From the NCBI GenBank assembly GCA_030068075.1, contig CM057844.1, forward strand, positions 20,010,001-20,074,000: a stretch of DNA of 64,000 bases, given 5' to 3'. Numbering within the stretch: the stretch's first letter is position 1; the number at the start of each line of letters is the position of its first letter. This stretch comes from Paguma larvata (taxonomy: Eukaryota; Chordata; Mammalia; Carnivora; Viverridae). The translations under genes were made by a program, and so were the position numbers. Shown piece after piece: positions 22,110 to 34,900 of this stretch. A model generated the notes under the pieces. The model had not been told where the DNA came from, ran no database searches, and saw nothing but the letters and a program-made list of their open reading frames with translations.

Positions 22110-22848
22110 ATGAGAGAGAGAGATGAAGAGAAAGAGAGACAGAGGAGAAAATTTCAAATGGATTAAGTCTAAATTAATCAAGTTGCTACAGAAAACTACC
22201 TGCTACATCAGTTTACATTCTAAGTAACACTGCTGACCTTGACATTTAAAATAGCCCCCTTCTACCTTAGTTTGATATGATTCAAAAGAGCTGGACCATG
22301 GTTAATTCTCAACTAGAAAAAAGCTACTCCCTGGAAGAGAGAGATTTGCCTACATCGTGCAAGAATGAGTAGCACATCTTTTAAAAAAGATAGCAGGCTT
22401 CAGATGAGAACAAATTCATTCATCTGACTAATTTTTAAAAGACAATGTTCAAGAACGACGAATGGAGAATGTCTACTTGTAAACACTACATCTTTTGTTT
22501 TTTGCAAGTTGAGATGGCCCCAAGAGCAGTTTTCCACAAGTGAACCTGAGTGTCGTTCCCAGCTCTCTCACTGGCTCTACCCCAGCCTCCTCCAGCAACA
22601 ACTGGATCACCCCTGGACCTGCAGTTAAATCAATGATGTCCTACGCAAAAGTAAAAGGTTAGATGCTGGAGCACGGATGGGAGAAACCGGCAAAGAAAGC
22701 TTGTGAACATGCAGAGGAGTCAGATGTTTCGAGGGTTTCCAGTCTTCGGCCCGCTTCGCACAGCATCTCCCCGCCTGCCCCCTCCCTGCAGACGGCGCTG
22801 GCTCGCCACACCTGGCTCGCTCACTCACGGAGAGTCCCCGGCCCAGCC

Positions 22849-22973
22849 TCAAATGCAGGTCCCAGGCTGCGCAGGGGGCTGCTGCTTCCTGTTTCTCACC
22901 GCTCCTGACTTCTCTTTGTACACTATTGGCATCTGCTGAGAAATGTCCACCAGGGCGCTGGCCACCGCGAGAC
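22849..22973 (-). CDS. ATRN: ATRN terminal coding exon
   Basis: Acceptor GTTCCCCCAG; reads LAVASALVDISQQMPIVYKE, KSGAVRNRKQQPPAQPGTCI and TGA (plus-strand 22849-22851). It continues into the 3' UTR. Confidence 0.97.
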
Positions 22974-25900
22974 CTGGGGGAACCCACCGGGAACACGTGT
23001 TAGGGAGCAGCTTGCTTTGTTTATGAAAATAATTGAAAAAAAAATTTTTTTTACATTCTCAGAGAGCAATAAACACACAAGTTAAGCATATAGGGAAAAG
23101 TCTTACTTCCACTTTGTGCCCCCCAACTCCCTCCACCCGAGCACCGCTTTCATTAGTTTGTATATATTCTTTCAGGGTTTACGGACGCAAATACAAATAC
23201 ATATTGTTTTCCCCTCCCCACTTTTTACACAAAAGATGTAGCTTGCTGTTCAGCACATCAATGAAGGGAAGAACTCTGCCTGGCAGTTGGAGCATTTAAA
23301 TAACATTGCAGCCATGCTTTAAGTGGTAAATTTTTCCTGCTGGCCTCCAAAAGGGTGCCAAGAAAAAGCCGTACTCTTTTTGAGTAAATTCAGATTCATT
23401 CCACATAACTCAGTCAGCACTGGTTATTTTTGTATCTATCCTATGACACAGGTTAGGACACATTCTGGGGCCAGGCTTTGGAATAAGCAAGGTTCTTTAA
23501 CTGGCCCGTGCCTCGGTTTCCTCATTTGTAAACAGAGATAGTAGCAGTACAGGGCCTGGGAGAGGAGTCACTGAGCGAATCCACGTAAGCATCTTAGAAC
23601 GGTACGTGGCTCGCCACCCCACCACCTCCACCACCTGTGCTTTAGGGACTAGTGGTTCCATTCTCCTTTTCCTCCTGGGAGCTGGATTCTCGGTGCATGT
23701 GAACGAGCCAGTGCAGGCTCGGCGCCCCGCTGAGGTTCTCAGGAGCCATGTGGTGCCACCTGTCACTGTGCGTCACTGAGCCTATAAAATGGAGGCATGT
23801 GCCTGGCACGCATGGGGAAGCCACCGCAGCGACGCTGTTTTAGCAAAGGCAGAGCTGGGTACTCTGGGAGTCCGGAGGAAGAACCATATAAAACGGGGCA
23901 GCACAGAAGAGGTAGCAGGGAGAGTGTCCCTTGGGGCGGGTCTCAAGCGGTGCGCGGGCCTTCATCAGGAGTTGAACAGGATGGCGGCCTATCAGGCAAA
24001 GGGCAGGGCGGGGCAGGCTACAGTACTGCAAGCCTGACACTTCCCTACTCCAGCCAGGGCCTGGCTCTCAGGGAGCGCGGGCCAAGTGTGCTGAGCTGGG
24101 ACACAGAAGGAGATAATGGTCCAGAGATCAGGTCAATGGGTCATTCTACCCTCAACACGGGTAAAGCCGAGTTAAGAGCTGAACTCACATCCCGAGGTGC
24201 GGGCAAATCAAGCTGTTACCCTACGAAGATGATAAATCCTGGCCCGATCGTGCCTAAAGGCCTTCGTCATGAAGACCCAGAAACCATTCTGAAAGCTTGG
24301 CTGGAGGCACCTCTGAATCTGAGGGCTACAGCTGGGGGGCTGTGGAGCTCGGGCGCTGGGCGAGGATTCCGGGACACGCTTTATCACAGACGTGAGACCT
24401 TCTTTGGCTAAGGCGACCCTGACCCCCATCGTTTCAACAAAAGCTGTGTAAAACACGTTGTGCGTACTGTCTGAGGCACCCCTCCAGAGTACTCCACGAT
24501 TTTTCTAAGACTGTATTCCATATCTCCTTAGTGTTCGATAAGAGGATGCTTATCGAAATTATGATTTGTGTACTTGATGGGATTACATAAAATATTGGTA
24601 AGATGTTATGTAGTAATCTGTAAAAATGTTTATGAGTTACATGAAAAAAAAATAATAAAAATTAGATCTACAGAGTTATTTCAACAAAGTTGCTGGCCGG
24701 GGCTGGAAAGGAAAGAGGACAATGAACATAGGTGAGTGTCGGGATGGCAGAATCGTGAGTACATGTCTGAAAACTTCCTTTAAGTTGTTATAATTGCTAT
24801 TTGTGCCTTATACCTGAAACAATGAAAAAGCAAAAGAAATGAAGTAGTGCGAGAAATACCAGTTTGAGAGTGTCCAGCTTGGAGGACAGCCCTGAGAGGA
24901 TGTAAGATGACTGAGGAAGGACATATGGGCGGACGGGGGACGTCCTGCATTCAGGGCTGAGTAAGGGAAAAAGACAGGAGAAGCGCAGCAGAGGCAGAGC
25001 TGAGCAAAACACCACAGCAAGGGAAGGTGTGGCCGGAAGCACTGACACCACGGAGAGGCTGAGGGAGCTGGCGCAGGGAGGGGAGCTCTGGGCTCGTCCC
25101 TGGGTAAGAACCGTGGCCTCAGGGAAAGACAGTTCAGGGAACACCAGGCACAATGGGATCATCTTGCCGAATCCTTACAATGACACCAGGTAGGCATGTG
25201 CCTACTGTTCACTATCGCCTCTACACCCAAGTTCACATGTCTCGTGTTTGTCACTGGCCTTCATCTACGCACCTGACTGCCCAGGAGGAGGGATTCCACC
25301 AAGCCCTCGAGGGAGCCTCACAAACACAGAGAGGACAGCAGCTTTGTTGCCAAAACACGGTTCCAGAGCAATGGGTTTGGGAACAGTCTGGTAGAAGAAA
25401 ACAAAGAATTACCTAAAGCAGTGTTTCTCAAGTATTAATATTGGAGCCTTCACCTATGATTTTTATTTATTTATTTTTTTTAAGTTTATTTCAGAGAGAC
25501 AGAGAGAGTTTAGAGAGGATCCCAAGCAGGCTCCACACTGTCAGCACAGGGCCTGATGCAGGGCTTGAACTCGTGAAACTGTGAGATCATGACTTGGGCC
25601 TGAATCAAGAGCTGGACGCTCAACCAACTGAGCCACCCAGGCGCCCCCACATGTGATTCTTAAATATACCCTCTGTATTAGTTTCTACTGCTGTGTAACA
25701 AAGGACTAATTTAGTTGCTTACAACAGTACCTATTTACTCTCTCAGTTTTGTAGGTCAGAAGTCCAGGCGAGCTCTATAAAGATACAGAGCTTAGAGATA
25801 CAGGTCTATCCATCTCTTCCCATCAGTTCTGAAAAACTCTCAGCTCTTATCTCACAAAGGTCTCAAGGATCTCAGCTCTTATCTTTACAAGGTGGAAGTC

Positions 25901-28900
25901 CGTTATCATCTGCACTGGCTCTTATCTGGAGGCTCTAGGGAACAATCTATTCAAAACTCATTCAGGTGGCTGGCGGAATCCAGTTCACTGCACTTGTAGG
26001 TCTGAGGTTGCCACTTCCTTGCTGGTGGTCGGGAGGGGGCCATTCTACCAGAGACCTCCTCACATGGCCCCTCCAGCTTCAGATCAGTGGTGGCATGCCA
26101 AGTTGTTTCCATGTTTCCTCTCTTGCCACCAGCCAGAGAAAACTCCCTCAGTATCTTATGGTCTCGGCTACCTTCGGATTTGAGTTACTTCTGCAAAATC
26201 CATTCATAGCAGTACCTGAGTAGTGTCTGATTAAAAAACCACGAGGTGGAAAAAAAAAAAAAGAAAAACCACGAGGTGGGACTCTTGGGAGCCATCTTTA
26301 GAATTCTGCCTGTCGCGCCCCAAACATGCCATTCATTTCAATTTGGTTGAAGAAAATGACTTCCAGAACCACGGTGGCTGCAGCACAGGGAAGGAGGAGG
26401 TGGGTGAAAGGGCAGTGACCTAGATCAGGGCAGTGAGAACAGTGGAGGTGTGCTCAGTAGTTGAAGACAGAGCCAGAGACGTGTGCTGATGGACTGGTTG
26501 TCCTATGAGAAGGAGAGCAACCATGGCCCAAAGTACAATTCCAGGATTTTGGTCTGAGCAGCTAGGATGATGAAGGTGACATATACTGAGTTGGGGCCGA
26601 AATGCAAGAGAGGTGTGGGGAGTAACATCCAGAGGTCAGCTCTGGACATGTTAACTCTGAGATGGCTGCTAAGGCATGCAAGTGGGAACACTGGGAAAGC
26701 AATGGGATATAGGAGTCAGAGGCTCACAGGAGAGGTCTAAGCAGAGATCATGGTATTAAAATAAACCCACGATGGAAAAGATCACTGCTGTGGTCTGAAT
26801 GTTTGTGTCCTTCCAAAATTCATATGTTAAATCTTAATGCCCAATCCAATGATCTTTGGAGGTGGGGCCTTGCAGAGGTGATTAATGGTCTTATAAAAGG
26901 GACCTCAGAGAGTTCCCTAGCCCCTTCCACCATGTAAGCCCCCTAGGAAGGGGGCTCTCACAGACACTGAATCTGGCAGCACCTTGATCTTGGACTTCCT
27001 AGCCTTGAGAATTGTGAGAAATTTCTCGTTTCTACAACACCCAGTCTCTGGTGTTTTGTTATAGCAGCTCGAAAAGGACTAAGACAATCACCAAAGGAGT
27101 TGGCGTAAAAGAAGTGAGAGGAGGCCCAAGGACGGAGCTGGCTGTGCATCACCGTTAAAGGTGGGGGGAATTGGAGAGGGCTAACCAAAGAACACTGAGG
27201 AAGAGCAGCTAGAAGGTGAGAGTGTGTTGTCCTGGAAGGGGAGTCAAGAAAGTGTTTTAAGAAGCAACCAACTGGGTCATATGCTGTTGATATATAACAT
27301 ATGGTGCTGCTTGGTACTTAAGATTTGTCTATTTTTTTACATCCCACACGTTGTATTTTATCATGTTCGCTTAGATTCATGGGCATGTTTACCACTGCAT
27401 TTATTCACGATTCCTTCTTATACCACAGTTCCCCTCCTGGGTAAGCTTTCCTGTTTTTCTAGCGTATCCTTTAGGCATTTCATTTACACAGGTCTTTTGG
27501 TGGCCAACTCAGCTTTCAGCTTTCCTTCTAATCGGAAGAGATCTTCATTCTATCCTCATTCTTGGAAGGTCAAGTTGCCAGGCACGCTATTCTAAGTTGG
27601 CAGTTCTCTTCTTTATGTTGTTTGCAGACATTCTTCCACGTTCCTTTGGCTTCTGGCTTCTAATGAGAAGTCACAGCTGTCACTTTGTCATTTCCTTTAG
27701 GTATCTTCTTTTCTTTTTTTTCCCCAGTTATTTTTTAATGTGGTAAAATACACTTAACATTCACTATCTTAACACCCCCTCCTTCGTTAAGTAGGCTTCA
27801 CATCCAGAGTGAAGCCCAACATGGGGCTTGAACTTCCCGACCCTGGGCTCAAGACTTGAGCTGAGATCAAGAGTTGGATGCTGAGCTGACTGAGTCGCCC
27901 AGGCATCCTGGATCTTAACCCTTTTTAAGTGTATGCTTCAGTGGTATTAAGTAGACTGATGCTGTTATGCAACCATCACTACCATCCATCTCCAGAACTC
28001 TTTTCATCCTGCAGAACTGAAGCTCCACACCCATTAAATGCTGACTCCCTATTCCCCTTCCCCTCCAACTCCTGACAATCACCATTACAATTTGTCACTA
28101 TGGCTCTGACTACTCTACATATCTTATAAAAGTGGAATCATACAGTATTTGTTTTTTTTTTTTTTTGTGACTGACTGTTTTTGCTTAAGGTTCACCCATG
28201 TTGTAGCAGGTATGAGAACTGCCTTCCTTTTGAAGACTGAGTAACATTCCACTGTATATATAGACCGCATCTGCATACCCATTCGTCTACTGATGGACAC
28301 TAGGGTTGTGAATAATGCTGCTATTAACATGGGTGTACAAATAGGTGCTCGAGACCTGGCTTTTAATTCTTGCAGATATATATCCAGAAGAGGAATTGCT
28401 AGATTATATGGTACTTCTACTTCTATTTTTTGGAAAAAGAACAATAGTGTTTTTCACAGCAGCTACATCATTCCACATCCCCAACAGTGCTCATGGGTTC
28501 CAATTTTTCCACATTGTGGCCATCATACTATTATATATAATGTATGTTAGGTCTTCTCATTTTATCCTCCATATTCTTTTAAAAAAATTTTATAGTTTTA
28601 TTTATTTTGAAAAGGACAGAGACAGCATGAGCGGGGGTGCAGTAGAGAGAGAGGGAAAGAGAGAATCCCAAGTAGGCTCCGTACTGTCATTGCAGAGCCC
28701 GATGCAGGGCTTGAACCCACGAAGCCATGAGATCATGACCTGAGCCAAAACTGAGAATCAGACACTTAACCCACTGAGCCACCCAGGCACCCCTACCCTC
28801 CATATTCTTATTATCTGTCATATTTTCCATCTCCTTGTCTCTCTGTCCTGCATTCTGTACTATTTCTTCAAATTCATCTTCCAGTTCAAAAATTCTCTCT

Positions 28901-31900
28901 TGAACTTGACATGCTATTTAACATGTAAACTGATTATTTTACAACTTTTAACCATTATATGTTCCATTTCCTTTAAAAAAATGTTTTATTTATTTTTGAG
29001 AGAGACAGTGTGAGGGGCAGAGAGAGAGGAAGACAGAATCCGAAGCAGGCTCCAGTCTCTGAGCTGTTAGCACAGAGTCCAATGTGGGGCTCAAACCCAC
29101 AAACCATGAGATCAGGACCTGAGGTGAAGTGGGACGCTCAACTGACAGAGCCACTCAGGCACCCCCATTTCCTTTTTTTAAAGTTCATTTTTGGGGCAAC
29201 TTCAGCTCAGGTCATGATCTCGCAGTTCGTGAGTTCGAGCCCCGTGTTGGGCTCTGTGCTGACAGCTCAGAGCCTGGAGCCTGCTTCAGATTCTGTGTCT
29301 CCCCATCTCTCTGCCCCTCCCCTGCTCATGCCCTCTCTCTCTCTCTCTCTCAAAAATAAACATTAAAAAAAAAATCTTTAAAAAATAAGTTTATTTTTTA
29401 AGTAATCTCTACACCCAAAGTGGGGCTCAAACTCACAACCTCGAGATCAAGAGTCACATGCTATACTGACTGAGCCAGCCAGTGCCCCTCTATGTTCCAT
29501 TTCTAACAGTTACTCCATTGGTTCTTTTTCGGATCTGGTCATTCTTGACTCATGGTGTCCTCATCTTTATAATTCCATCTTTCATGTCTTTAAACATTTC
29601 ATACAGAACTATATTATACTCTTTAGATGTCTACTCGAACATGTGAAGTCCTGTCTAAACTCACTGTCCACGATGTCTAACTCCTTTTCCTGCTGGCTTG
29701 TTTCTCTTGTCTGCTGATCTCTGATTGCTTGACCTTGCTCTGTGGGGATCCTACAGGGCTGAAGTGGGGATGCTTTCCCCCAGACAGGATATGCACTTAC
29801 CTTGTGGTGGGTTACCATCTGGCACCACTTTACAACATACTTGGTGCTGATTTTGGTTCATGATTTGTTCTTTTGGTGGGGAGGGATAGGAGAGTGTTCC
29901 CTGGAAATTTCGCCTACTTCCTATGAGCTCAGTAATGCTTTGGTAAGTATTCAAAAATTGAGGATCTACAGCTATTTCCCCAGAGTATCTGGAATACTGC
30001 ATCATTCAGCCAAGAGAAACTTTTATCACTTTCTTCACCATTTTTGGGGGGAGAGGTCAGAAATATTTACATTCCATGGAATGCATGGTGAATTAATGAT
30101 TTTTGCCCCTTTAAGAAAATTTCCTAAACTAATAAAAAACAATGGTTCAATTTTACTCTTTTCCAATACAAGCTTTAAAGTATTATGTCACAGAATACTT
30201 TCAAGAATATGAGACAAATCATTTATATTTTAAAATCTCTTGAACATGAGAATACTTAATGACATGAATGAAAAACTGAAAAATGAAAGCAAAAGAGTAT
30301 CTGACAACATCAGTGTGTCGCCTTGTTGTTAAAAAGAGAGAGAGAGGAAAACGCAGGAGGCAACAGAATAAGGCTCTTGTTCGCTGTCATTTCCCAGACT
30401 TAGGAGCGTTAAGTTTTGACAGGTTCTCAGGAATTCTGAATCACATTCTCACCTTTATACTCCCCCCAATAAGATCAGGAGGCTCTTCATCTGTTTCCAA
30501 GGCAACGTTTACGGAGGCAAAAGGACGACTGGCCATCTGCTGCATCTCTCGAAGGAGTTGCTATTGATTAATACAGCAAGCGTTAATGCACTGAGAGCTA
30601 AGGGGATTTTGGTAGAGAATACCGCATATGAGAAGTACCTCGTCCTCCCTGGTTCAAACAAACCAAGTCCAAAAGGATATTTTTGAGAGAGCTGGAGAAA
30701 ACTGGACACAGACCAGGTATTAGAGAACATCAGGACAACTGTGTGATGCTGGGTAAGTTATTCTGCCTCTCTGAGCCTCAATTTCCTCATCTGTAAGACA
30801 GGGCTAGGGTCAGTAACTATTTCATAGGATTGTGAGGAGTAAATTAATAATCTATATAAAACCTCTGAGAACGGTGCCTGGAATTTAGAAATGCTCAAAT
30901 GTCAGTTCTTATTGTAACAAACGTGTCTGGACTTTACTGGCACAACTGCGGATAGTTTCTTACCACGAGCGAGGTTGGTTATCTGGATATTCTTCACAGT
31001 GTTAAAAAGGAGGCATTGCTTTTGAGTTTACCAAGAATTTTGTTTTTAAACTAGGCATGGGTGTTGAATTTCAGTAAAAGATGACATGATTATCTGGCCC
31101 CAACTACAAATTTAGGTTCTATATTTACCCACCGATATACCCTGTTCCAGTAGGTTTTCTGGTATGAAATGATCTATTACACTGCTCAGTTAGACTGCTA
31201 CACATACAGTCATTATGTGATTGGCTTTTATTTTTTGGTGCTACTTTTCTCAGGTTTTGGCTTCAAAGTTTCTATGCATACAATGAACGAGGACTCTTTT
31301 AAGCTTTCCATCTTTTCCCTTACTCGGGAACAGTCTATGTGTTTTGGAAATAATTAATTCTCATAAGCACTTAAGGAGAAATAGACTATTCTTATTTACA
31401 TACGCTCACCTCAAACTGAAAACCCCTGGGTAATGAATGCCCTTCGTGGAGAGAGTAATATTTTGACAAGTTTTCCATCCCTTCCCTGGCCACTGGTTTA
31501 TTGAGGCTTCCTACTTCTTTCTTATTCCATTTGGATAACTTCTATTTTTTCAGAACATTGTCCAATTCATTGGGATTTTAAAATGTCTTAGTAACACAGC
31601 TATTAAAAAATCCCTCTGAATATGTTACCCACTGAATTTTAAAAATGATGATAAAAAGGGTACAACATTATCTCTACGATAACAACACCTTTACATGGGT
31701 CGGAAAAGGGGTGATGGACCCCAGGAAGAGGCCCATATCCTGGACATTACGGACACTAATGTTCAGTGAACAGCGCTGCGTGCCTGTGAGTTTTGGTTTC
31801 ACTCATTCCTGTTCTCTTCTAAATCTTGTCTACAGATCAATTTTAATGCAATTAAAAAACTTTTTATTTTAGAGACAGAGAGCATGAGTGGCGGAGAGGG

Positions 31901-31913
31901 ACAGAGGGGGAGG

Positions 31914-31955
<42 letters not shown>

Positions 31956-34900
31956 CCCAAGCAGGCTCTGTGTTCAACGTGGAGTCTGACATGGGGCTTG
32001 ACCCCATAACCCTGGGATCATGACCTGAGTCAAAATCAAGAGTCAACTGAGCCACCCAGGGGCCCCCAGATCAATTTTTACATAGAAAAGGGCATGAGTA
32101 GATACATAAAATCAAGGAGCCTACATTAGTCTAGATCTCAGTGTCCTTCCATTAGCAATGTAATAGACAGGATGACTAGAAGGCAAATAACATCGGTGAA
32201 AGTTACAATAAAGATTTTATGCTGCAGTTTTTAACCAAGTTTACTTGTCGAATGTAAATATTTGCTTGACTTATTGGTGTTTCTTTTGGAACACATCTCT
32301 AGAAATAAATCAAGACTCATTAAAAAGTAAAACTCGGGGCGCCTGGGTGGCTCAGTCAGTTAAGCGTCTGACTTCAACTCAGGTCATGATCTCGCAGTTC
32401 GTGGGTTCGAGCCCGACATCGGGCTCTGTGCTGACCACTCAAAGCCTGGAACCGGTTTCGGATTCTGTGTCTCCCACTCTCTCTGCCTTCCCCCACTCGT
32501 ACTCTGTCTCTCTCTCTCAAAAATAAATAAACATTAAAAAAAAATTTAAAAAAAAATAAAAAAATAAAAAGTAAAACTCAAGTGAAAACTAGACACCGAT
32601 TTATCTTTCCTTGGGTGAGGAGACATTTCTGAGACACTTAGCTGCTTGATTTTACCCTCGTTCTCTGAAAGGCTCTGCTACTGAGCCCTTGGATCTCCTC
32701 CCTGAGTTAAGGACAGAGTTCTGGTAGAATATGGTAGAACTGGCAGCTGTAAGTCAATGCTAGAGTTTCCTTTTAGAAAGTTAAAAGCACGTGGTGCAGA
32801 ACTAATTATACTTTGTTTAGCACTAATTGAAATCTACCGACCACATTCGGCAGAAAGGGCAGCCTTACTGCCCCTGCGGTATGTCTTTCAAGTAATCCCT
32901 AAATAGATAAAACTGACTTGCTTTAGAGGAATGGAAAGGAAGAAACTCTCATAGGCGTTCATGAACCTTTATCCAGTGTAGCTTACCTCTCTACGCCTGG
33001 AAGCCCAACAACTTTGTTTGATCTTCCAAACCACAGCAGCCACCAGGAGCAAAGAGAGGAAACAACTGTGAGAAAGGAAAGTACCGAGTTATTATCCCAG
33101 CCCCCAGAAGCAGTACTGTCACCTACACCTCAGGCCAGCAGGGAGTGTCCCCCCAATACCAACTCCAGGCACCTTTCTGATGACCTGTCACAACCATGTC
33201 CTGGTTCACAGGAAGCCGGTGTGAGAAGACTCTCATAAACTGAGCTTCCTGACCTACCTCGAGATGGTACTGTCCTCACAAGAAACTGGGAGAGAGGTGC
33301 AACCTCACACCGGGCTTTTTACTGGAATGACCCATCGTGGCTTATCCCAAATAAGAAAAACAGTTCTAGGATAATAATAATGAACGAAAGTATGCAATTG
33401 GCAAGCCTTTACTGATAAAGTCTAACAAAATGAGAAAAGTTAATCATTAAAGTAATGACCAGCTTTTCGTAAGGAAGACGTAAACACAGAAGAAATAAGC
33501 TTACATATAATAATACATTCAACCATATTTTTACAAAGTAAATTCATATAATTTTTATAAAATGAAATCAACTTCAAACCAACAACGTTCTTAAAAGTAT
33601 TAACAGAGAATAACTCCCAGTGGTCTTGTAACTGCACATGCTTTCAACGTTCTTTCATCCGTAAACCAAGTGTGAAAGGTTTGAATAGCGACCCTGACAG
33701 CAGACAGAATGGCTTCTGTTATCTGTAAACACAAGGCACTTGTAGCATGGGGTCGGCTTCCAAGTACCCAAGTGTAGACCTGAGGCAGGCCCTCAGGTTG
33801 GCTGGAGAAGGGCACTCTGAGGTGTGAGGATGACTGACCTTCCACCCTCTCTCAAGTAGAAACCTCAAGGCTCTCACAGCCCACTGCTGCCCGGACATGA
33901 TCGAGGGGAGAGCCTTCCAATGGATTCTCTGACTAAGGAGAAGGGGATTCCCAGCGTCATCACTCAGGGGAGAGCCTTCAGGTCCTGTCTTGCTGGGACC
34001 CTTTGCTGTCCTGACTCTGCGGGTCCATCCTTCCTCCTCCCTGACAGACTCTGTTTACCCTTTAAGCAATATTTTATTGAGACAGGGCTTGTTCTGCGCC
34101 CACAAAATACACTGATGAACTGAACAAAAGAAAGACTGGTGTTCCCATGGAGTTGACATTCTGTCAGGAGGAGATAAAAAGTAAACAAAATAAGCGAATT
34201 ATAGAGCATGTTAGAAAGTAGTAAGTGAGACAGCAATAAAAAGATGGTTCAGGGAAAGGGGGTTCGGGAGTGACAGTGGCACTATAAAGCAGAATGGTCA
34301 CAGTGGGCAAGCTTTACTTCCTGATGAGGTGACATCTGAGTAAGACTTGGAGGAGGTGTGGGAGGGGGCTCAGGGGATGTCTACAGAAACAGGCCTGGGC
34401 GACAGGCTCAGCCGTGCACAGCCAGAGGTAAGGACATCCCTCGGACTGCTTGAGGAACCTCAGGATGCCAGCATGGCTGGAGTAGGGGGAGTCAGGTCAC
34501 AGATAAAGGCAGAGGGGTAAGAAGAGACAGACCATGGAAGGCCTGCATGCATTTGAGTGGAGAAATATCATGATTTAACTTATGCTGAGGAGACCAACAG
34601 GCTAGCAATGGCAGAAATAGGGAGACCAGCGGTCTAGGAGAGGTGATGGTGGCTCAAGCAAGGCTTGTGGTAACATGGGTGTGAAAAGCACTCTGGAATC
34701 TTGACATAATTTGAAGGTCAAGACAACAGAATTTCCTGATGTGCTGGATGTAGGGACAGAGAAATTAGAGATTTTGACCTCAGAAACTTGCCATCAACTT
34801 AGATCGGGAAGGCTCTGGGTGGAGCAGGTCCAAGACGGACAGTCTGAATTTTGACATATCCACCTAAGCACCAAAGGGAGATGTTGCAGGCAGATGTATG

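Larger units (their letters stand above)
18540..22848 (-). other. ATRN: ATRN 3' UTR
   Basis: About 4.3 kb of sequence without open frames of interest, from the ATRN stop to the last signal AATAAA (plus-strand 18562-18567). The length agrees with the long attractin mRNA known in human. It contains a long TG/CA microsatellite and an L2/MIR tail piece near 19337-19395. The exact cleavage point is inferred. Confidence 0.8.
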
